A DNA stretch of 20,754 bases, taken from positions 1 through 20,754 of the IMG/VR virus record IMGVR_UViG_3300037961_003449, one strand, 5' to 3'. The stretch comes from a virus. The notes under the pieces are model-generated. The model saw only the letters and a list, made by a program, of their open reading frames with translations, did not search any database and was not told the DNA's origin. Position numbers and translations under genes: made by a program. Positions 1 to 6,743 of this stretch are shown piece by piece (position 1 is the first letter of the stretch; each line of letters opens with the position of its first letter).

Positions 1-2
1 CG

Positions 3-311
3 ACTATTGATTACACGCGAAAGTTTGACGGGAAGTACGACGTTGCTAAAGGCGCGTTTACAACGTTTGACCGTCCTTATTTTGATTTGAAATGCCCAGT
101 TGAATTTATCCGGTCTGAAGAGGAAGAGGGGAGAGAAGAACGACAAGCCCGCATCTACATTGCACCAGAGCAAATTGGCGGCAACCAGCCGACCATGCAG
201 GATGAGATTGTGCTTAAGTTCGCAGGTTCAGGTGAAGCCGCTCAAATAACGAACATCGAAACCTACAGGGGCGGCCAAGAGTACCTCTACATCTTGCTGG
301 TACGTTTCTGA
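3..311 (+). CDS. Head-closure / head-tail joining-like protein, 5' end cut by window edge
   Basis: The frame is open from the first bases, so the start lies outside the window. A TTG at 87 is only an internal codon. The visible part is about 102 residues, rich in beta-forming stretches, with an acidic EEEE run near the middle and the ending YLYILLVRF. I recognise no catalytic motif. Its place directly before a gpZ-like and a gpU-like gene, and its small size, fit the head-closure or FII-like connector class that seals the capsid vertex to the tail; this rests on position more than on sequence. Its TGA overlaps the next ATG (TGATG at 309-313), so the two genes are translationally coupled. It could also be another small neck protein. 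Confidence 0.5.
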   Translation, partial: TIDYTRKFDGKYDVAKGAFTTFDRPYFDLKCPVEFIRSEEEEGREERQARIYIAPEQIGGNQPTMQDEIVLKFAGSGEAAQITNIETYRGGQEYLYILLVRF

Positions 312-799
312 TGGGAAAACTTGCAAAACAGATAGAACAACAAATCGACGCGGATTTAGACCAAGCATTTAGGGCTTTTGTTAAATTTGTGTGGCTAGAG
401 CTTTCTACAGAGGTGATTAGCCCTGCTTACACAGGATTTTTTGCGTCTAGCTGGAAAGTAAGCAACACTCGTCCACGCCCCAAAGACGAAGTAGAGAATT
501 TTGCACCTTGGAGCCAGATAAAAAAGGATAAAGCCAGACTAGGCTCTGCTCATAAAGCAATTTCTCCACAAGTTCAGCCTCGTTTTAGTTTTCCTAATTT
601 TACGAGCAGCGACACTGTGTATATAGGAAACACAGCACAGTACGCCCGTTACGCTCTACAACGGCCTAGCGGCATCGTCCCGTTTCTATACAAGGCCGAG
701 GCAGGCGCAAAATTATTTTTCGGGGCAAAGCCTGGTGTGTCGCTTAGAGTTTCTGGTACAGGCACTGATCGTGGCGCTCGTTACCAGGGAGTTGTATGA
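311..799 (+). CDS. Minor tail / tail-completion protein, gpZ or HK97 gp10-like
   Basis: 162 residues. The N-terminal third is helical and charged (AKQIEQQIDADLDQAF). It is followed by TGFFASSWKVS, which resembles the 'SGxLRxSW' turn common in HK97-gp10/gpZ neck proteins, and later by VYIGNTAQYARYA, which resembles the 'N.a.YA.yvE' strand of the same group. Members of this family sit at the head-proximal end of siphovirus tails and complete the tail before head joining. The start ATG overlaps the TGA of the preceding gene, and the stop overlaps the next start as ATGA at 796-799. The neighbours (connector before, terminator after) agree with the assignment. The match is by motif feel and order, so the family is likely but not certain. 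Confidence 0.5.
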   Translation: MGKLAKQIEQQIDADLDQAFRAFVKFVWLELSTEVISPAYTGFFASSWKVSNTRPRPKDEVENFAPWSQIKKDKARLGSAHKAISPQVQPRFSFPNFTSSDTVYIGNTAQYARYALQRPSGIVPFLYKAEAGAKLFFGAKPGVSLRVSGTGTDRGARYQGVV

Positions 800-1224
800 G
801 TCTTGTATCTTCTCGCGCTGCTTTTGAAAAAGCAGTTACTGACGCCGTAACGGCAGCCGATAGCACCGTTTCAATGGTCTACGACAATGTGAGGTTTACG
901 ACGCCCGGTAAAAATAAAAAGTATGTAGTTATGTCAATCACGTACAACCAAACAACAATTCAGACTCACGGCGCTTCATCCGACTTTTATGTAGGCGTTG
1001 TTCAATGCAGTATCTACACACCAAAATCTGCTGGCACGTCTACTTTCTCCGCCATCGGCGAGTCTATAATCGACGGCCTTACGTCTGTAAACGCTCCGGA
1101 CTACACAGATACGTTTAGCTGTAAGCCTCGTGTACTTGAAGTGTCCGGCCCCGTCCCACTGGAGATCGAGGATAGGTCGCACTTTATCGGGCTTGTATCT
1201 TGCCAATTTAGCGCAATAGCGTAG
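796..1224 (+). CDS. Tail terminator protein, gpU-like
   Basis: 142 residues. The pattern is an N-terminal helix (RAAFEKAVTDAVTAA), a strand with YDNVRFTTPGKNKKYVVMSI, then alternating strands with a central helix (FSAIGESIIDGL). This is the layout of the gpU / DUF4128 tail-terminator group, which forms a hexameric ring that stops tail-tube growth and gives the head-binding surface. It overlaps the preceding gene by ATGA. Only 19 bases separate its stop from the earliest start of the next gene. In lambda the tube gene V comes directly after U; here the chaperone G follows at once, which is unusual. Confidence 0.55.
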   Translation: MSLVSSRAAFEKAVTDAVTAADSTVSMVYDNVRFTTPGKNKKYVVMSITYNQTTIQTHGASSDFYVGVVQCSIYTPKSAGTSTFSAIGESIIDGLTSVNAPDYTDTFSCKPRVLEVSGPVPLEIEDRSHFIGLVSCQFSAIA

Positions 1225-1243
1225 AGTGTTACTGAAATAAATT

Positions 1244-1609
1244 GTGCTCTTCATGCGAGCTGTTGAACTACTGCGTAACAAGTTTGGCGTAAGCCAGCTT
1301 TATAGCTACGACGTTAAGGCTGATGACGAAGTTATTTTTACGGTTTTTTGGCACCCTTTGACCATCGCAGAGCGTGAGTCGATCCAGAAGAAAGCGGGAT
1401 CTGACGATGCAAACGATTTTGCGCTTGGGTTGATGGTAGAAAAAGCTTTGGATGAAGAAGGCAAGCGTTTGTTCCAAGACGGCGAAAAAGCAACTTTAAA
1501 GAACGCTGTTGACGCCTCTGTTCTTCAAGAAATCCAGCTAGCCATGCTGACCTCTGGAGCGGAGAACAAAGTGGAGGACGCTAAAGCAGACTTGAAAAGC
1601 AAATCCTGA
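1244..1609 (+). CDS. G: Tail assembly chaperone, short form (gpG-like)
   Basis: 121 residues from GTG 1244, or 118 from ATG 1253. No good Shine-Dalgarno sequence precedes either codon; ATG 1253 gives the more natural N-terminus (MRAVELL). The protein is small and acidic. It has a beta-rich first half (VIFTVFWHPLTIAERESI) and a helical second half ending in a charged tail (VEDAKADLKSKS). The family binds the tape measure protein during tail assembly and is absent from the finished virion. The assignment rests mainly on position directly before a T-type extension in another frame and the tape measure gene, the hallmark lambda G/GT/H order. It ends with UCC UGA at 1604-1609, which is probably a programmed +1 frameshift site. 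Confidence 0.8.
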   Translation: MLFMRAVELLRNKFGVSQLYSYDVKADDEVIFTVFWHPLTIAERESIQKKAGSDDANDFALGLMVEKALDEEGKRLFQDGEKATLKNAVDASVLQEIQLAMLTSGAENKVEDAKADLKSKS

Positions 1610-1610
1610 C
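1595..1610 (+). other. Probable programmed +1 ribosomal frameshift site, UCC UGA C
   Basis: The G frame reads AAA AGC AAA TCC TGA and the T frame reads GAC TGG from 1608. Passing from one to the other needs +1 (or -2) movement. UCC UGA is the shift codon pair known from eukaryotic antizyme, and 'UGA C' is the poorly terminated context used in bacterial prfB. Slow termination at UGA with the P-site tRNA slipping by one base is the simplest reading. A slip on the AAAA run at 1595-1598 is a second option. I see no prfB-like internal Shine-Dalgarno sequence upstream. Confidence 0.65.
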
Positions 1611-1793
1611 TGGGTATTTCTGTTTCATGTTGCAAAAGAGCTGGGTATGACGGTGACCCGGCTCTGCCAGGAGCTGACAGTCGAAGAGATGACAGCGTGG
1701 GCTGCCTTCTTCGAGATAAAAGGGGAGGAAGAGGAAAAAGCCATGGAGCGGGCAAAGATGTCCGCGAGGGCGCAGTCTACGGGCAGGCGCTAG
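1608..1793 (+). CDS. T: T domain of frameshifted tail chaperone (gpGT)
   Basis: This is a frame without its own plausible start that encodes 61 residues beginning DWVFLFHVAKELGMTV and containing ELTVEEMTAWAAFFEI, then a charged tail ending STGRR. The 'HVAKELG...ELT.EE...W.AFF' pattern is the typical T domain of lambda-like GT proteins, which links the G part to tail-tube subunits while G coats the tape measure. The frame is +1 relative to G and is closed upstream by TGA at 1593-1595, so the shift must fall between 1596 and 1609. Joined at TCC (1606) to GAC (1608), the product would have about 182 residues (179 from ATG 1253). The stop TAG at 1791 is followed by TAG at 1797 and 1803 in the same frame. 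Confidence 0.85.
   Translation, partial: DWVFLFHVAKELGMTVTRLCQELTVEEMTAWAAFFEIKGEEEEKAMERAKMSARAQSTGRR
1637..1665 (+). other. RNA hairpin downstream of the frameshift site
   Basis: AGAGCTGGGT (1637-1646) pairs with ACCCGGCTCT (1656-1665) in a 10-base-pair stem with one U-G wobble and a nine-base loop. It starts 27 bases after the UGA of G, inside the T coding sequence. It could stimulate frameshifting or affect translation here. The distance is longer than usual for a stimulator (about 5-9 bases), so the role is uncertain. Confidence 0.4.
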
Positions 1794-1820
1794 GATTAGG
1801 CATAGTCCTGGCGCGGCGCT

Positions 1821-4800
1821 GTGGTACAAGACATCTCACTTGCCGTAAAGGTAGATAAAAGGCAGGTAAAAGATCTTAGTAAGCGCATTGCTGAGGTAGA
1901 GAAGCAAGTAGGTAAGCTCAATAAAGTAAAAATAAATTTAGATACCACTAAGTCGGTACAAAATCTTGAAAAGTTAGAAGCATCGGCAAAAAAACTTATC
2001 AATGCGCTTGGCAAACCTGGGGGCATAAGAGCTGTAAAAAACAGTTTAATTGAAATTTCTGGTGCAAGCGAAAAAGTTTCTGGTCAATTTAGAAGAGCAA
2101 CTACTGCAGTCGAAAGACAAAGTGCTGCTCTCGGTGTTTTAGCGCTACGGTTTAAAGCTCTTAGAGAAGAAGGGCGTTCACTTGTTTTAGGGGGAGCAGG
2201 CCAAACCGCTAGGGGGCAAGGGTTAGGTCTAACCGGACAGGGACTAGATGCTATAGGCAACCCCTCCACAGGCGCAGCGGGCAGCACTAAACAGATTATT
2301 AAAGATCTTTCAAGTTTACCGCGCACGTTAGCAGCATCTAGGCAACAGTTTGCTGAAATTGATTTACTGCTTGAAAATAGTGTTGCCGGTAGCGAATCTT
2401 TTAATTTACTGGCAAAAGCAAGAAACAAATTTGTAGAACGAGAGCTTTCTATCCGCACGCAAATTAAACGAGCGTCTGAGCCTATGCCCGCTGACCCGTT
2501 TGGCACAAAGGTTCCGCTACTTCCCGCAGCAGGGCAAACTTCGGGTAAGTTTCAAGTAAGAACCGATCAAGAGCGTGCCGCAATAAATGCAGCGTTGGAT
2601 AAAAAACTGCAAATAGAAAAATCTATAACTAGAGAAAATGAACGACAAGCTAAAGCAACTAGATCCGCAGCTAGAGAACGCCTTAACAACATCAGAAAAA
2701 TTAGACGAAAGAGGCAGGGTAAACAGTTAAATGATCAGTTACTAGGAGCAGGTTTTCCGCTTTTATTCGGAGGCGGGGCAGGGTCTATAGGCGGGAGCCT
2801 ACTAGGAGGGGCATTAGGCGCTCCTTTTGGCGCGACCTTCGGTGGCCAGATATTCGGTAGTGCTATCGGTCAGCAGTTAGAGCAATCTGTAACTAAAGCG
2901 CTTGAATTAGGAGAAATAACAAAAAATATAAATCTTGATGGTTTACGTGAAGCAGGAATTTTAGTAAATGCAGAATTTCAAATAGCTATTGAAAAACTTG
3001 AGCGTTTAGGTAGGCTGTCTGAAGCTCAAAACATGGTTTCCGAAAAAGTAAGACAGACCACTGGTTTGAGCGGTAAGAGCTTAGAAGGACTTAACGAGAT
3101 ATTCGCTAAGCTGGGGCGCGTAAGTATGCAGTTTGTGCAAAGTTTTGGGGCACTGGTAGGTACTCTTTTGGTGCCCCTTGTTATTGGGCTTACAGGTGCC
3201 CTTGAAGCATTACTCCTACCCTTAAAACTTATAAATGGGTTTTTTGAACTTATTGCTTTAGGTGTTAGAAATTTATATAAAGATCTTGGGGGTACAAAAT
3301 CAGCAGCAGAAATTTTAGGCGGTGTAAACGAAAAGCTAGAAGAAGCAAGAGTAAAAGTTGAAGAACTAGGGCGTGCAATTAGAGAAGAACTTATTAGAAG
3401 CACTGAAGATTTAAACCTTGAAAAACAAATTACACTCGGTTTAACATCTACAGATCGCCTTACTAACATTGATGTAGGTTTACGGCAACAAGAAACACAA
3501 ATAAAAAGAAAGTACGAACCTAGATTTAAAGAGTTATTTAAACTTGGAGGCGGAGACGGGAGCGGAGCGTTTGTACTGGATCAACTTGCGGGTTTAAGTC
3601 AGTTACAAGAAAACGATAAAACTACAGCGCGAATTATAGCAAATCGAAAAAGAGAAAAAGAGACTATAGAACAGACTTTAAGGCTTACCAAAAGCTCATT
3701 AGCCGTAGATAAAGCTAGGTTAGATTTAGAAAAACAGACCGTACAAGAATTTACAAAAATTTTAAGCCTATCTGCAAACGAAACAGAGTTGTTAGAGCTG
3801 AAAAAAGCTGAAAACAAAGTTCTTTTTGACATAGACAAGAAAAAACTAGAAATTAAACTAAAAGAACAACTAGCCGATGTTCGTAATAGAGATATACGTG
3901 ACGACCTTATAGCTTTAAACAACATAGAACTTACTCAATTAACGTCTAAATTTAACCTAGAGCAAGATTTAACAAAAGAACGTGAAAGACAGTTAAAAGT
4001 AGCGTTAGCTAATCAAGACTTGGCTAATGAAGACGCTTTAGCGATTCAAAAATTTGAAGGCGGTGTCAGGCTAAGAGAGCAAGAATTAGCTGTAAACCCC
4101 GCGTTTACGGGACTTTTTGGCGGGTCAATGACTACCGAAGTTTTAGGTAATCTTCGCATTGAGCAAGAGCTATTAAAGCAAAACGCCGCAATAAGAACAG
4201 CCGAAGGAAAAGCTGCAGAGAGTAAAAAAGAATCTGATAGAAAAGCGGCGGAACAGCTTAAACGACAAAGAGACGCATATGTCCAAATAGAAAAAGCTGT
4301 TTTAAGTGCAACTGTATTCCAAGAAAAATACAACGAAGCACTCGCTTTAACTACTCCAGTTGTTGATAGTTTGTTTGATAGCTTACAAGCTGTTGCTGAA
4401 GGAACGAAAACAGCAGAGCAAGCCTTTGCTGACTTCCTAAGAAGCATCGCAGACATGCTGTTCCAAGCAGCTAAACAAATGATCGCCCAATACATCGCGA
4501 TCGGCATCGCTCGTATGTTCGCTGGGATGGGCGGCGGGGACTACAGCGTGTCAGGGGGCGGAATGCCTTTTGGCGGTTCAGGCGCTGCTCCTGCAGGATT
4601 AAACACTTCCAACATGGCAGGTTTCTTTAATCCAGGTGCATTTACAGGCAAAGCTAATGGCGGCTTAGTTTCTGGCAACCGGCCTTATTTGGTCGGAGAA
4701 CGTGGGCCTGAGCTGTTCGTTCCAGGTGCTCAAGGCAACATTGTCCCGAACAGCGCAATGGGCAGCGCTAACGTAACTGTGAACGTCGATGCCTCTGGCT

Positions 4801-4910
4801 CTAGTGTTGAAGGCGATTCTGCCCAAGCAAGTCAACTCGGCAAGATGCTCGGCGCTGCCGTTCAAGCTGAGCTAATTAAACAAAAACGACCTGGAGGTTT
4901 ACTTGCATAA
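1821..4910 (+). CDS. H: Tail tape measure protein (gpH-like)
   Basis: 1029 residues from GTG 1821, the only start in this frame after TAG 1803. Long charged helical and coiled-coil stretches fill residues about 1-300 and 500-830. A glycine-rich segment lies at about 307-350 (GGGAGSIGGSLLGGALG) and a strongly hydrophobic one at about 437-475 (ALVGTLLVPLVIGLTGALEA). The C-terminus carries the lambda-type tape measure region at about 857-893 (FADFLRSIADMLFQAA), then the common ANGGLVSG...YLVGERGPELFVPG end at about 945-970. The protein sets tail length and is probably ejected into the host envelope; the rough rule of 0.15 nm per residue suggests a tail near 150 nm. The first five-sixths is AT-rich and the end is GC-rich. 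It overlaps the next ATG as TAATG. Confidence 0.95.
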   Translation: MVQDISLAVKVDKRQVKDLSKRIAEVEKQVGKLNKVKINLDTTKSVQNLEKLEASAKKLINALGKPGGIRAVKNSLIEISGASEKVSGQFRRATTAVERQSAALGVLALRFKALREEGRSLVLGGAGQTARGQGLGLTGQGLDAIGNPSTGAAGSTKQIIKDLSSLPRTLAASRQQFAEIDLLLENSVAGSESFNLLAKARNKFVERELSIRTQIKRASEPMPADPFGTKVPLLPAAGQTSGKFQVRTDQERAAINAALDKKLQIEKSITRENERQAKATRSAARERLNNIRKIRRKRQGKQLNDQLLGAGFPLLFGGGAGSIGGSLLGGALGAPFGATFGGQIFGSAIGQQLEQSVTKALELGEITKNINLDGLREAGILVNAEFQIAIEKLERLGRLSEAQNMVSEKVRQTTGLSGKSLEGLNEIFAKLGRVSMQFVQSFGALVGTLLVPLVIGLTGALEALLLPLKLINGFFELIALGVRNLYKDLGGTKSAAEILGGVNEKLEEARVKVEELGRAIREELIRSTEDLNLEKQITLGLTSTDRLTNIDVGLRQQETQIKRKYEPRFKELFKLGGGDGSGAFVLDQLAGLSQLQENDKTTARIIANRKREKETIEQTLRLTKSSLAVDKARLDLEKQTVQEFTKILSLSANETELLELKKAENKVLFDIDKKKLEIKLKEQLADVRNRDIRDDLIALNNIELTQLTSKFNLEQDLTKERERQLKVALANQDLANEDALAIQKFEGGVRLREQELAVNPAFTGLFGGSMTTEVLGNLRIEQELLKQNAAIRTAEGKAAESKKESDRKAAEQLKRQRDAYVQIEKAVLSATVFQEKYNEALALTTPVVDSLFDSLQAVAEGTKTAEQAFADFLRSIADMLFQAAKQMIAQYIAIGIARMFAGMGGGDYSVSGGGMPFGGSGAAPAGLNTSNMAGFFNPGAFTGKANGGLVSGNRPYLVGERGPELFVPGAQGNIVPNSAMGSANVTVNVDASGSSVEGDSAQASQLGKMLGAAVQAELIKQKRPGGLLA

Positions 4911-5251
4911 TGGCAACCTTTCCCTCAATCACGCCTGCTTACGGGCTTCAAAAATCAAGCGCACCAGCAACCCGCACGGTGCGCTTTGGTGATGGCTATG
5001 AGCAGCGTTTAAGTTTTGGCTTAAACCAAAACCCAAAGTCATACAGCCTGACTTTTAATGTTTCAGAAACCGAAGCAGACACCATTGAGACATTCTTAGA
5101 CGCAAGAGCTGCAGACAGCGCAAGCTTTGACTTCACCCCGCCAGGCGAAGGAAGCAGCTCCAAGTTTGTTTGCGAAGAGTGGAGCAAGTCGATTCCGTAC
5201 TTGAACCGCGCCACAATCCAGGCAACATTCAGGCAAGTCTTTGAACCGTAA
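4910..5251 (+). CDS. M: Minor tail tip protein M
   Basis: 113 residues, close to the 109 of lambda gpM. The N-terminal part RTVRFGDGYEQRLSFGLN contains the GDGYEQR signature typical of the minor tail protein M family. The fold is beta-rich, with later motifs ADTIETFLDARA and FDFTPPGE, and it ends IQATFRQVFEP. Family members bind the tail-tip hub complex next to gpL and help start tube assembly. The start is clear: GGAGG at 4893-4897 lies 12 bases before ATG 4910, which overlaps the tape measure stop. The TAA of this gene overlaps the start of L in the same way, so H, M and L are translationally coupled. Confidence 0.9.
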   Translation: MATFPSITPAYGLQKSSAPATRTVRFGDGYEQRLSFGLNQNPKSYSLTFNVSETEADTIETFLDARAADSASFDFTPPGEGSSSKFVCEEWSKSIPYLNRATIQATFRQVFEP

Positions 5252-6009
5252 TGGCTGTTGCTGCTTGGGCTCCTAGTACCGATTTCGCTGTTGGCGCTAT
5301 TCGTCGTGCAACTGCTGCACAAAATAGCGGCTTGGTGTTCAAATGCACCGCAATAACAGGGACTGGAACGTCAGGCAGCGAAGAGCCAAACTGGCCTACT
5401 GACATTGGCAGCACAGTCACGGATAACGAAGTTGTCTGGACTGCGATCAGCTCGGTTTATGCCGACCTGTCAGGTTTAGCCGTTAATGCGATTATTGAAT
5501 TATTCGAGCTGCATTACGACGATGCTCTGCACGGCCTAGACAGCAACAATCAATCTGTCGTAGTGCGCTTTCACGCGGGCAGCAACGCGGACATAACCGG
5601 GGATATCCTCTGGGCAGGGCAGACTTACTCCCGCGTTCCAGTAAAGGCAGAGGGTTTTGAGTACACAAACACTGGGACGCTGCCTCGCCCGACGTTGACG
5701 GTCGCCAACTTAAGCGGGGTTGTCACAGACATGCTCATCAACAAAGACACGGGGGTTAATAGAGTGACCCCAAACAACGACTTAATAGGGGCCAAGGTTA
5801 GAAGGATACGCACTTTGAAAAAGTTTCTTGATAATGAAAGCAGCGCAGACCCCTACGCGACTTTCCCTGTAGAGGAGTGGTTTATAGACCGCAAGTCACT
5901 TGAAAACCGAGATGTTGTTAGCTTTGAATTAGCAAGCAAATTCGATTTGCCCAATAAAAAAATTCCTGGACGTGTCGTCGGTGAGGACGGCGAGCTACCG
6001 TCTGCCTAA
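5251..6009 (+). CDS. L: Minor tail tip protein L with extra N-terminal domain and no Cys-rich C-terminus
   Basis: 252 residues. From about residue 70 the sequence follows the gpL family: ADLSGLAVNAIIELFEL, later NDLIGAKVRRIRTLKKFLD, FPVEEWFIDRKSLENRDVV and FELASKFDLPNKKIPGRVV. It should form part of the tip ring between M and J. Two features are odd. Residues about 1-68 (AWAPSTDFAVGAIRRAT, then EEPNWPTDIGSTVTD and VVWTAI) look like a separate small Trp-rich beta domain of the kind found in carbohydrate-binding modules. The protein also stops directly after GRVV, where lambda gpL continues into a domain whose cysteines hold an iron-sulfur cluster. Only one Cys, near residue 32, is present. The start overlaps the stop of M (TAATG). 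Confidence 0.85.
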   Translation: MAVAAWAPSTDFAVGAIRRATAAQNSGLVFKCTAITGTGTSGSEEPNWPTDIGSTVTDNEVVWTAISSVYADLSGLAVNAIIELFELHYDDALHGLDSNNQSVVVRFHAGSNADITGDILWAGQTYSRVPVKAEGFEYTNTGTLPRPTLTVANLSGVVTDMLINKDTGVNRVTPNNDLIGAKVRRIRTLKKFLDNESSADPYATFPVEEWFIDRKSLENRDVVSFELASKFDLPNKKIPGRVVGEDGELPSA

Positions 6010-6029
6010 TAAGTCTTGCCGCTATTTTT

Positions 6030-6743
6030 ATGACGCTGCCCCCTTCCCTAAAAGAAAAAATTCAAGCACACGCAGCGGAGGAAAGCCCCAATGAATGCTG
6101 TGGCTTAGTAGCTGTAGTCAAAGGCCGCCGCAGATATTTCCCATGCAAAAACCTCGCTACTACGCCCCAGGAGCACTTTGTTCTTGATCCACGAGATTAC
6201 GCAGCGGTAGAAGAGCAAGGCGAAATTGTGGCTGTTATCCATAGCCACCCGGTTACAAACCACGCACCATCGCAGGCAGACCGAGTGGCGTGCGAGCAAA
6301 GCGGTCTCCCTTGGCATATCGTCAACCCAAACACAGGGAACTGGGGATACTGCGAGCCAGAAGGATTTGAGCTGCCCTATGTGGGGCGGGCGTTTTCCCA
6401 TGGAGTGGTTGATTGCTACAGCCTGTGCCGCGACTGGTATAAGCGTGAGCTAGGTGTTGAGCTAAGGAATTACCCAAGGCGTGATCGGTGGTGGGAAAAC
6501 GGCCAAAACCTGTATTTAGACAATTTTGAAAAGGAAGGTTTTCACCGCATTCCAATGGCACAACTGCAAAAAGGTGATTTACTGTTAATCCAGTTGTCTT
6601 CGCCTGTGCCAAACCACGCGGCGGTCTACATCGGAGACCAGCAGGTTTTGCACCACGTACAAGGCCGACTAAGCAGCAGAGACGTGTTGGGCGAGTATTA
6701 TCTGAAAAACGTGGCGTGCGTTCTAAGGCATGAAAGTCGTTAA
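6030..6743 (+). CDS. K: Tail tip assembly protein K: JAMM peptidase plus NlpC/P60 hydrolase
   Basis: 237 residues with two enzyme domains. Residues about 1-112 form a JAB/MPN domain with a complete JAMM set: Glu22 (PNECCG), His71 and His73 (HSHP), then seven residues, Ser81 and Asp84, the classical zinc peptidase spacing. Residues about 115-237 form an NlpC/P60 papain-like domain with Cys129 (VVDCYSLCRDWY), His196 (NHAAVYIGD) and His208 (VLHHV) as likely catalytic residues. In lambda, gpK acts in tip assembly; the NlpC/P60 part may cut peptidoglycan during DNA entry. ATG 6030 has no visible Shine-Dalgarno sequence and lies 20 bases after L. The gene overlaps I by 14 bases. Confidence 0.93.
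   Translation: MTLPPSLKEKIQAHAAEESPNECCGLVAVVKGRRRYFPCKNLATTPQEHFVLDPRDYAAVEEQGEIVAVIHSHPVTNHAPSQADRVACEQSGLPWHIVNPNTGNWGYCEPEGFELPYVGRAFSHGVVDCYSLCRDWYKRELGVELRNYPRRDRWWENGQNLYLDNFEKEGFHRIPMAQLQKGDLLLIQLSSPVPNHAAVYIGDQQVLHHVQGRLSSRDVLGEYYLKNVACVLRHESR

Noticed and set aside
1590-1605. Classical -1 slippery heptamer in the A-rich stretch before the G stop
   Set aside because: A -1 move leads to a different frame from the T domain; only +1 (or -2) reaches it.
2084-4507. Several - strand open frames of 100-150 codons inside the tape measure gene
   Set aside because: They are Ser/Phe/Leu-rich mirror frames of a highly charged, AT-rich coding sequence, lack ribosome sites and family motifs, and lie fully inside a certain gene.
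6030-6743. K as an anti-defence deubiquitinase-type enzyme acting on host ubiquitin-like systems
   Set aside because: The JAMM plus NlpC/P60 pair between L and I is the ordinary tail-tip arrangement, so no separate anti-defence role is needed.
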